This document shows, piece by piece, positions 32,556-39,052 of a stretch of 39,052 nucleotides of DNA. The notes under the pieces were generated by a model, which was given only the letters and a program-made list of their open reading frames with translations, did not search any database and was not told where the DNA came from. The DNA is from Bacteroidota bacterium. GTDB lineage: Bacteria; Bacteroidota; Ignavibacteria; Kryptoniales; JAKASW01. Position 1 is the first letter of the stretch; each line of letters begins with the position of its first letter. The DNA lies in NCBI GenBank assembly GCA_021794075.1, contig JAJYRM010000030.1, positions 1 to 39,052 of the forward strand, in the 5' to 3' direction. The translations under genes and the position numbers were made by a program.

Positions 32556-32880
32556 GCTCCTTAAAAATGGGCGCACCGGTGGAAAGCGTCCTTCCGCCGA
32601 TAGCCCGGTGAAGAGCCATAAAGGACGCCATTGATCGATAGAAAATTGAAGCAGCACGAAATGACAATACAATTTGCACCTGCACGAGTGGTTAGTTTCT
32701 CTCCACTGCGATTCGGTGTTGTGGCACGCGAGGCAGCGGCATCCCAGCATACGGGGCCTTCTGCCGATTGTCTTGTCTTGCGGAGGAATGGTTATGCGCG
32801 GCTCGGGCTTGCCGTCCGCGTCACTTCCTTCATGTCCGTGCAGGATCCTGCTCGGGAATAAGAATGGTAAAGGAAACAGC
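32556..32880. other. Intercistronic region in the sugar operon
   Basis: No gene is supported. Overlapping inverted repeats lie at 32574-32628. Further on the sequence has no clear structure, and GGAAACAGC precedes the SIS start. The gap is large for an operon whose earlier genes are tightly packed, so an attenuator, RNA-processing site or internal promoter is possible. A minus-strand frame here shows a CLACH motif but overlaps the propeller gene and has no haem-protein context. Confidence 0.35.
32574..32628 (+). other. Interleaved inverted repeats (possible alternative RNA folds)
   Basis: Stem A pairs CACCGG (32574-32579) with CCGGTG (32605-32610). Stem B pairs GCGTCCTT (32586-32593) with AAGGACGC (32621-32628). 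The two interleave, so they can form only a pseudoknot or exchange with each other. A third, local hairpin pairs GGTGGAA (32578-32584) with TTCCGCC (32592-32598), including one G-U pair. It lies 18 bases after the stop of the propeller gene. Confidence 0.4.
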
Positions 32881-33933
32881 ATGAACAGTTTTGTCACTGA
32901 AATATTTTCACAACCGGAATCTCTTGCTAAAACGCTCGACTATTACGTCAGTGATGAAGGGAAGAAAAGGCTGAAGGCGGTAAAGGGCCTCATTGAAAAG
33001 GGAAACTACAAGAAAATAGTTTTCACCGGGATGGGGAGCTCATACTTCACGAGCTATGCGGCTTCCTGTTTTCTTAACGCCGCCGGCATCCAGGCCTTCG
33101 CGATTAACACTAATGAGCTTCTTTATTATCACTTCTCTGTGATTACTCCTGAAACTCTTGTCGTTTGTCTGTCCCAGTCGGGCGAAAGCGCGGAGATAGT
33201 GAAGCTTATTCAAAAACTGCCCGACGCCTCACGAATCATTGGCGTGACAAACGAAGAAAAGGGGACGCTCGCGGCCAAGTCGGGTATTGCCCTCCTCAGC
33301 AAGGCGGGCGTCGAGAGGATGACCTCCACGAAGACCTATACCGCCATCACGCTCGTTATGGCGATACTCGGATGGTACCTCAGCGATTGCTGGAACGACG
33401 AGAAGGTCGCGCAGGTCAGGCAACTCATAGCCGGCACCGAGAAGTTATTGAATAAATACAAGAACGGCATCGGCGAAGAACTGAAATTCCTCGGAGAGAT
33501 AGAGTTCCTTCAGTTCATCGGCAGAGGTCCCTCCTATGCCTCGGCACTTCAGAGTGAACTGATGTTCAAGGAAGCAGCGAAGATTGCGGCGTCCGGAACG
33601 ATGGGCGGAGAATTCAAACACGGCCCGATGGAGATGGTGAAGCCCGGATTCAAGTCGATACTTTTTGTCGCCGAAGGAAGCACTTACAATCAAAGCATAA
33701 GGATGGCTGTCGATATCGCGAAATTCCAGGGGAAAGTCCTGGTGATCACTAATAAGGATCCGAAGCTTTCCGGCAAAAACATTCGAGTGATCATCGCCGA
33801 TCAGCCGGATGAGCAGCTTTTCCTCATCCAGAGCATAATCCCCGTTCAGCTAATGGTCAACGAGTTCGGGATTGCCAATGGCACAACGCCCGGAGATTTC
33901 ATTCACGGCGGTAAGGTGACCGTCGACGAGTAG
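32881..33933 (+). CDS. SIS-domain sugar isomerase/deaminase (GlmS C-terminal-like)
   Basis: A 350-residue cytosolic protein with two SIS domains as in the isomerase half of GlmS, without the glutaminase half. The first has KIVFTGMGSSYFTSYAAS and CLSQSGESAEIVKLIQKL. The second has FIGRGPSYASALQSELMFKE and GGEFKHGPMEMV. The C terminus holds NGTTPGDFIHGGKVT. Stand-alone proteins of this type include NagB-II glucosamine-6-phosphate deaminases, AgaS and FrlB-type fructosamine-phosphate deglycases. Between a DeoR regulator and a ROK kinase, an amino-sugar or fructosamine phosphate is the likely substrate. ATG 32881 has AAAGGAAA upstream; the frame is open further 5' but without domain content. Confidence 0.9.
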   Translation: MNSFVTEIFSQPESLAKTLDYYVSDEGKKRLKAVKGLIEKGNYKKIVFTGMGSSYFTSYAASCFLNAAGIQAFAINTNELLYYHFSVITPETLVVCLSQSGESAEIVKLIQKLPDASRIIGVTNEEKGTLAAKSGIALLSKAGVERMTSTKTYTAITLVMAILGWYLSDCWNDEKVAQVRQLIAGTEKLLNKYKNGIGEELKFLGEIEFLQFIGRGPSYASALQSELMFKEAAKIAASGTMGGEFKHGPMEMVKPGFKSILFVAEGSTYNQSIRMAVDIAKFQGKVLVITNKDPKLSGKNIRVIIADQPDEQLFLIQSIIPVQLMVNEFGIANGTTPGDFIHGGKVTVDE

Positions 33934-33986
33934 CCTATAGAAGAATTGTGAAAATTATGACACGCGCCTGTTAGCAGGTTCATTTG

Positions 33987-34889
33987 ATGAAAGGGAAAAG
34001 AGATTTGGCCGGTGACATACTGATTGGAGTCGATTTCGGCGGGACAAAGATCCTCACCGGAGCGATGACCTCGCAAGGCGAAGTGGTTTGCGAACCGGTC
34101 ACGCTTCCGACGATAGGCAACGATGCGCCCGAGAAAATAATCGGCAGAGTCACCGATTCAATTGATCAGGTCCTCGACAGAACGGGGGCCGTTTCTGATG
34201 ACGTGGCCGGAATAGGAATGGGAGTCACCGGTCCAATCGATATCAAGAACGGGCGAATACTTGAATGTCCGCAACTCCCCACTTTGCATTTCTATCCTTT
34301 GAAAAAAATGATAGAGGAGCGCTACAGACGCCCGGTATACATGAACAACGACGCGAACTGTCTGATATATGGCGAGGCTCTTTTTGGGAGCGGCGTCGGA
34401 ATGAAAAATGTCATCGGCTTCACCCTCGGCACAGGCGTAGGCTGCGCGGTTATTCTTGACGGCAAGATATTTGTCGGAAATACCGAATCGGCAGGCGAGA
34501 TATGGCCATCTCCTTACCGTGATGGGACAATAGAGGATCTCGTGTCGGGCTCGGGTATTTCCAAGATCTATCGAAAAACGACCGGCCTGGAGAAGAGCGC
34601 GCTGGAGTTATCGCTGATGGCGGAGAAAGGCGATGCGGACGCGCTCGCGACATGGGAAGAGTTCGGTGAACATCTGTCTGTCGCGATGTCGTGGGCGGTG
34701 AACATCATAGATCCCGAAGTTGTGATACTCGGCGGCTCCATCGCCAACGCGTTCAAGTTCTTCGGACCGTCCATGGAGAAACATTTTAGGAAGCATGTCT
34801 GCCCGACGCCGGCAAGGGAGACTAAGGTGGTCTGCGCGAAGCTTGGCGCTAATGCCGGATTGATAGGAGCTGCTGCGCTAGCGCTATGA
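33987..34889 (+). CDS. ROK-family sugar kinase
   Basis: A 300-residue cytosolic kinase of the ROK family. The phosphate loop is ILIGVDFGGTKILTGAM (about 11-27). Asp122 in NNDANCLIYGE is the expected catalytic base. IGFTLGTGVGCAVILDGK and NIIDPEVVILGGSI are also typical. The zinc-binding HxxxxxxxCxCGxxGC motif found in many ROK kinases and repressors is absent: where GEIGH is usual the sequence is ESAGEIWPSPYRDGTIEDLVSG. Such zinc-free forms exist. There is no N-terminal HTH, so it is a kinase and not a repressor. It follows the SIS gene by 53 bases and probably phosphorylates the sugar or amino sugar. ATG 33987 is preferred over TTG 33984. Confidence 0.92.
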   Translation: MKGKRDLAGDILIGVDFGGTKILTGAMTSQGEVVCEPVTLPTIGNDAPEKIIGRVTDSIDQVLDRTGAVSDDVAGIGMGVTGPIDIKNGRILECPQLPTLHFYPLKKMIEERYRRPVYMNNDANCLIYGEALFGSGVGMKNVIGFTLGTGVGCAVILDGKIFVGNTESAGEIWPSPYRDGTIEDLVSGSGISKIYRKTTGLEKSALELSLMAEKGDADALATWEEFGEHLSVAMSWAVNIIDPEVVILGGSIANAFKFFGPSMEKHFRKHVCPTPARETKVVCAKLGANAGLIGAAALAL

Positions 34890-34938
34890 AGAACTTGAGG
34901 CCGGCAAATTGCGATTGAAATTCTTTGAAAGCTTGTTC

Positions 34939-34974
34939 ACCGGGAATCGCGTTCGATGTTTTTCGAGGCCCGGT
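34939..34974. other. Hairpin between ROK kinase and TonB receptor
   Basis: ACCGGG (34939-34944) pairs with CCCGGT (34969-34974). Inside the loop TCGA (34953-34956) can pair with TCGA (34963-34966). It could end the catabolic transcript in part, or stabilise the 3' or 5' part of the mRNA. The T-rich part is inside the loop, so it is not a classical terminator. Confidence 0.35.
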
Positions 34975-35035
34975 TCCATTTTGAAAGACAAAGCAAAATA
35001 CTCCCAACGAGTCTAAATCACCGAAGGAGAGAATA

Positions 35036-37948
35036 ATGTACCGAAAAATTACGGCTTTAATCGGCGTCTTCACGCTCGCATTGCTGGCCTTTGTGGCGCC
35101 CGGGTTGGCGGCGCAGGCCGGAACAATACAGGGCCATGTAGTAGACGCCCATTCCGGAGACGCGCTTCCAGGCGCGAACGTCTATCTAGTGGGCACCAGC
35201 ATGGGCGCCTCTACGGGACTAAACGGGAGTTTCATGATTACGAACGTCCCTCCCGGAGACTATACTGTCCGAACCACGTATGTCGGATATAAAACCAGCG
35301 TAACGCATGTCCGGGTTTCTTCGGCAGCGATTGTAAAAGAAGATATTAAGCTTGAAGCTGTCGGCGTCCAGGGGAAGGAAGTTGTCGTGACGGCGCAAGC
35401 TGCGGGACAAAACGCGGCAATAAACCAGCAACTTTCTTCCAACCAGATAGTGAACGTGGTCTCCGCGGCAAGGATACAGGAGCTCCCCGATGCAAACGCG
35501 GCCGAATCGGTTGGCAGGCTTCCTGGAGTGTCAGTTCTCAGAAGCGGTGGCGAAGCGTATGCCGTTGTGATACGAGGCCTGCAACCCAAGTACAATCAGG
35601 TCACCATCGATGGCGTCAAGATGGGCTCATCCAGCTCGAGCAGTGACTACACGGACTTAAGCATGATCTCGTCAAACATGCTTGGCGGCATCGAAGTCTT
35701 CAAGACGATTTCACCCGATATGAATGCCGATGTGATCGGCGGCGTGGTGAATTTCGAAATGCGCGAGGCGCAAGTCAAGAAACCCGGTGTTCCTGAAATC
35801 AGCCTGATTGGGCAGGGGGGCTACAACGCTCTCTCCGATGCTTATAACAAGTTCAATAATTATAAATATGTCGCTACTGTCCAGGATCGTTTTTTCGATC
35901 AGCGCTTCGGCGTGTTTGCCCAGGCGGATGTAGAAAGAATCAATCTCAGTTCAAATGAGCTCGGAGCTTCGTACGGAGAGTACGGAAACACGCTGACACA
36001 ATACGTTACCAACAGCCTGAGTCTTTACGACATCCCGCGTGACAGAAGGCGTTACAATGCCGCGCTGGTACTCGATTACAAACTCCCGGAAGGGTCGCTC
36101 AAGTTCACAAACTTCGCGAATACAGGCACAACGAACGTGACGAATTACAACGAATCGTTCGATCTGAATAACAACCTTCGCTATTACGGAATAGCGAACT
36201 CCAACGCGACATTGAGCAACATAGTGGACATACTCGATGTCAAGCAGCAGCTCCCGATCTTCCACGTCAGCCTGACGCTGTCGCATGTCTACTCGGCGAC
36301 GAACAGCCCCAACAGTTGGAATGCCAACTTCCAACAGACACAGGCCGGGCTAAACCAATTCATCAACAAGACGAATGTAAATCCTATAAATATTCCTGTC
36401 GCGGCAAGCAACGACATTTCGAACGCCTCTTTGTACCAGTTCAACGTCACCAACAGCTTCTACTGGCAGCGGGCTCTTGACGCTAAACTCGACCTCAGCA
36501 CGAACGTGAATTTCTCATCCAACGTGTCAGCGAAGATTAAATTCGGAGGTTCTTACAAGCATGTTATCAGATCCTACACGACGGACGTAATGAACGGCAC
36601 ATTGATAGGAAGCGGCGTGGCGCAATTCATCTCTCCCTACTTCAAGCTCCCGGCAGACGCGGCGAAGATGCAATACTGGGTAGATCCCAATTTCAATTTC
36701 GGGACTTTCCTGAACGGGAACTACAAGATGGTATCTCCGCTGAATTTCGGCATGTTCTCGCAGTTGCTCAACATACTAAACTCGAACTTACAGAACTACG
36801 TGCAGCAAAACCAGCAGGCGTGGTATGGCGTGAACACTGAAGCTTCGATAACAAATGATTACAAGGGTTACGAGAACACGGGCGCCTTTTACGCGATGGC
36901 CGATTTCAAAATTGGCCAGCAGCTGACACTCATTCCGGGCGTCAGGTATCAAAACCTCGAGACGATTTACACAGCTCCTCGCGGGTTCTCAAGCGCCCTG
37001 TCTTACTTCACCTACAACTACTACGACACAACCGTAACTCAGAATCACGGCTACTGGCTTCCTGACGTGTCCCTGAATTACAAGCCGCTATCGTGGTTGA
37101 GCGTCCGGCTCGCATATTCGAACACGCTTGCTTATCCCGACTTCAATACGATCACGCCGCGCATCAATGTTGGGTTGAGCAACTCTATCGCATGGAATAA
37201 CTTCGCGCTGATTCCTGGCCGCTCCGTAAACTACGACGTCGCCGTCTCGGTTTACAACGATGCCATCGGTTTGTTGACAGTCGACCCATTTCTCAAGCAG
37301 ATACGGAACCTCATATATTCATGGTCGTATTGGGTGACGGGCGTCCAGGCATTGCAGTATATACCTGCAAGTTTGCCGGGAACTCCACCGAACCCGAACC
37401 AATCGTATAATATCAGCACGTTTATCAACGATCCGTATGTTATAAACGATTACGGAGTCGAACTGGATTGGCAGACACACTTCTGGTATCTCCCCGGCGT
37501 GCTGTCCGGTATCGTGTTCGGCGCCAACTACACGCACATCTTTTCCAAGGCGCGCTATCCATACACCCTTACCAAGATCAGCAGCCGCAGCGTTCAGTAT
37601 ATCGATACTTCTTACACGGATCGTCTGATAGATCAGCCCGATGATATTCTTAATCTTACGTTAGGCTTTGATTACCAGGGATTCTCGGCCAGGGTAGCCT
37701 TCCTCTATGAAAGCGATGTTTTCTCGGGGGCGAATTTCTGGCCGCAACTGGCATCTTATTCCCCGATTTACAGGCGGTGGGATTTCGCGGCCAGACAGGT
37801 TCTCCCGTGGTATGGTATGCAATTGTATCTGGACATTAACAATCTCAACGGAGCGAACAACGTCAGCGTAATTCGTGCGGCGCAGGTGCCCACATCGGAG
37901 CAGGATTACGGCATGACTGCAGACATCGGCATTAAATGGAAGATATAG
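35036..37948 (+). CDS. TonB-dependent receptor with carboxypeptidase-regulatory-like N-terminal domain
   Basis: A complete 970-residue outer-membrane receptor. It has a signal peptide (LIGVFTLALLAFVAPGLAAQ), a carboxypeptidase-regulatory-like beta-sandwich (about 28-110; TIQGHVVDAHSGDALPGANV, then PPGDYTVRTTYVGYK), a plug with VVSAARIQELPDANAAESVG and VIRGLQPKYNQVTIDGVKMG, and a 22-strand-type barrel rich in Asn, Tyr and Ser. The C terminus is DIGIKWKI. AAGGAG before ATG 35036 is a strong ribosome site. It lies after a sugar-catabolic gene set and before a secreted beta-helix protein, and probably imports the corresponding glycan. No SusD follows. It is a paralogue of the receptor at 2-2545. 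Confidence 0.96.
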   Translation: MYRKITALIGVFTLALLAFVAPGLAAQAGTIQGHVVDAHSGDALPGANVYLVGTSMGASTGLNGSFMITNVPPGDYTVRTTYVGYKTSVTHVRVSSAAIVKEDIKLEAVGVQGKEVVVTAQAAGQNAAINQQLSSNQIVNVVSAARIQELPDANAAESVGRLPGVSVLRSGGEAYAVVIRGLQPKYNQVTIDGVKMGSSSSSSDYTDLSMISSNMLGGIEVFKTISPDMNADVIGGVVNFEMREAQVKKPGVPEISLIGQGGYNALSDAYNKFNNYKYVATVQDRFFDQRFGVFAQADVERINLSSNELGASYGEYGNTLTQYVTNSLSLYDIPRDRRRYNAALVLDYKLPEGSLKFTNFANTGTTNVTNYNESFDLNNNLRYYGIANSNATLSNIVDILDVKQQLPIFHVSLTLSHVYSATNSPNSWNANFQQTQAGLNQFINKTNVNPINIPVAASNDISNASLYQFNVTNSFYWQRALDAKLDLSTNVNFSSNVSAKIKFGGSYKHVIRSYTTDVMNGTLIGSGVAQFISPYFKLPADAAKMQYWVDPNFNFGTFLNGNYKMVSPLNFGMFSQLLNILNSNLQNYVQQNQQAWYGVNTEASITNDYKGYENTGAFYAMADFKIGQQLTLIPGVRYQNLETIYTAPRGFSSALSYFTYNYYDTTVTQNHGYWLPDVSLNYKPLSWLSVRLAYSNTLAYPDFNTITPRINVGLSNSIAWNNFALIPGRSVNYDVAVSVYNDAIGLLTVDPFLKQIRNLIYSWSYWVTGVQALQYIPASLPGTPPNPNQSYNISTFINDPYVINDYGVELDWQTHFWYLPGVLSGIVFGANYTHIFSKARYPYTLTKISSRSVQYIDTSYTDRLIDQPDDILNLTLGFDYQGFSARVAFLYESDVFSGANFWPQLASYSPIYRRWDFAARQVLPWYGMQLYLDINNLNGANNVSVIRAAQVPTSEQDYGMTADIGIKWKI

Positions 37949-37982
37949 AAAAGAGATGACGAGAGAGAACAAAAGGAGGTGT

Positions 37983-38001
37983 CGACGAAATCGTCTCGTC
38001 G
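37983..38001 (+). other. Small hairpin after the TonB receptor
   Basis: CGACGA and TCGTCG form a 6-bp stem with a 7-base loop, 35 bases after the receptor stop and directly after a strong ribosome-site-like AAAAGGAGG (37970-37978). The following GTG frame runs only 28 codons (Arg-rich). It may be an mRNA-processing or attenuation element within the operon. Confidence 0.3.
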
Positions 38002-38096
38002 CCGTAGAAGAATCAATGAATCATCGGGTGGCAGCCAGGAAGCTGTCGTCCGGAGGAACAACTAATAATAACTCATTTATCCTGAGGAGTCGTCAA

Positions 38097-39052
38097 ATGA
38101 AGAAAATGCTTACAGCGGCCACCATACTTGCGATGGCGGCATTTCTCAGCTTGCCAGCGAAGACACTGGCGGCGGGGAACGATACGCTTGTTGTTTACGC
38201 CAACGGACCGAGTTTGGATGCGATCATCAACGCGGACACCACATCGACCGGCGCGCAGGCACACAACGTATATGAACTAGTTTCACTCGACACAACCTAT
38301 TTGTATACCGGCGTCATAACGCCTAGGACGAACAATTTTGCGCTAATTGGAGTGCGCGGATCCGATGGCAGGCCCCCTTGCATCCAACCCGGCATTCTGC
38401 AGAACGGGTCGCCTGCCGGCCTCTTCTGCACGATCAGCGAGCCTGGGACCAACCTTATGGTCAAGAACATTTATTTCTTCGGAAGAGACAATAACAATGC
38501 TTGGACCGGAAATGGACTGTTCAGACTCGCAGCAGATTCAACCACAGTGCGCGTGGACAGCGTAATCATGGACGAGGTCCATGGCACGCCTCTTATTTAC
38601 ACTGGCCTGAACGATAACTTCTACATCACGCACAGCATATTCAGGAACATGGTATGGCCGAACAACTTCACTTCCCCCAGCCTGCTCGGTCCTGCATACC
38701 CGACATCGAATCCCGCAGATACCATCGTGGTTGATTTCAACACCTTCTTCTGCCATGAAGCGAGTACCGCCGGTGGCGGCGGACCGCTTACGAAGTACAT
38801 GGAATTCAATCATAACACTTCCGTGTTCAACTTCGAGTATCCAATCGGGAACTACTATTTCCAGTACTTCACGAATTACAAGATCGAGAACAACATTTTC
38901 TACGGCACATACGCTGCCGGCGTAACGATACATAGATATTTCACCACACACGTAACGCCGTTACAGCCTGTCGGAGCGATCGAGTTTGACACGCTTACCG
39001 CTGCCGAAGATACCACGTTTGATCCCGCTGATACCGGCAGCGCAACCTCAGA
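38097..39052 (+). CDS. Secreted beta-helix-like protein, 3'-truncated by window edge
   Basis: The frame runs open from ATG 38097 to the end of the window (318 full codons). The ribosome site is CTGAGGAG, about eight bases upstream. The product starts MKKMLTAATILAMAAFLSLP, a signal peptide cut after LAA. Then come short, regularly spaced strands such as NFALIGVRGSDG, LMVKNIYFFGRDNN, VRVDSVIMDEVHG, FYITHSIFRNMVW, IVVDFNTFFCHEA and YKIENNIFYG. This rung-like pattern (V.V...F) with Asn turns is typical of right-handed parallel beta-helices as in polysaccharide lyases or surface carbohydrate-binding proteins. It follows the TonB receptor, so it may bind or cut the imported glycan. The exact family is not recognised. 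Confidence 0.75.
   Translation, partial: MKKMLTAATILAMAAFLSLPAKTLAAGNDTLVVYANGPSLDAIINADTTSTGAQAHNVYELVSLDTTYLYTGVITPRTNNFALIGVRGSDGRPPCIQPGILQNGSPAGLFCTISEPGTNLMVKNIYFFGRDNNNAWTGNGLFRLAADSTTVRVDSVIMDEVHGTPLIYTGLNDNFYITHSIFRNMVWPNNFTSPSLLGPAYPTSNPADTIVVDFNTFFCHEASTAGGGGPLTKYMEFNHNTSVFNFEYPIGNYYFQYFTNYKIENNIFYGTYAAGVTIHRYFTTHVTPLQPVGAIEFDTLTAAEDTTFDPADTGSATS

Noticed and set aside
32316-32897. Minus-strand frame with CLACH, resembling a haem c motif
   Set aside because: It overlaps the propeller gene for 240 bases, and has no signal peptide fit and no cytochrome-like sequence around the motif.
37979-38065. 28-codon GTG frame after the TonB receptor with AAAAGGAGG upstream
   Set aside because: The ribosome-site-like sequence touches the GTG with no spacing, and the Arg-rich peptide has no features; listed only as a hairpin region.

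Overview
The window looks like a chromosomal accessory region of a Bacteroidota or Ignavibacteriota-type (FCB group) bacterium. The reasons are two large TonB-dependent receptors (one with an N-terminal carboxypeptidase-regulatory-like domain), a DUF6249 membrane protein, a DUF4434 protein, TolC/RND export of the Cus type and moderate GC. This placement is inferred from gene families only. No rRNA, tRNA, CRISPR array, transposase or integrase was seen.

Layout. (1) 2-2545: the 3' part of a TonB-dependent receptor. (2) 2660-4667: a compact arsenic operon (arsR, arsC, acr3) with overlapping genes, a readable promoter and a perfect inverted-repeat operator, closed by a GC-rich hairpin; a convergent zinc alcohol dehydrogenase follows. 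(3) 6203-17939: a copper/silver island. It holds a CusCBA-like exporter, a cysteine-rich GDCCVFCSY protein preceded by a candidate 47-residue ORF, a small lipoprotein, and on the opposite strand a multicopper oxidase fused to a predicted outer-membrane barrel plus a cytochrome c with a Met/His-rich tail. Two divergent paralogues of a small signal-anchored Cys protein, which I cannot name, flank the island. (4) 18012-22973: a methyltransferase and DsrE pair, a CPBP protease, an NRAMP-like transporter with altered signature motifs and an LCMT-type methyltransferase. (5) 23280-24603: a three-gene overlapping operon of DUF6249 protein, ECF sigma factor and a putative membrane partner. (6) 24905-30048: a bleomycin-hydrolase-like peptidase, DUF2721, DUF4434 and YgjP-like proteins and a small membrane protein. 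(7) 30686-39052: a sugar locus of DeoR regulator, cytosolic beta-propeller protein, GlmS-like SIS protein, ROK kinase, TonB-dependent receptor and a secreted beta-helix protein running off the window.

How they work together. The ars genes reduce arsenate and export arsenite. The Cus proteins would carry Cu(I)/Ag(I) from the periplasm to the outside, while the oxidase-barrel fusion could oxidise Cu(I), perhaps with the cytochrome as electron partner. The locus at the right end looks like uptake and catabolism of an unknown, possibly amino-sugar, glycan controlled by a DeoR-type repressor.

The most unusual points are: the oxidase/outer-membrane-barrel fusion; intergenic-type short repeats inserted in frame into the Met-rich parts of the RND adaptor and pump; the pair of uncharacterised YFCT/CxxC proteins around the copper island; an NRAMP-like protein without DPGN and MPHN; and a possible frameshifted gene on the minus strand near 30.4 kb. 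All functions are read from motifs by eye, and no database search was run.
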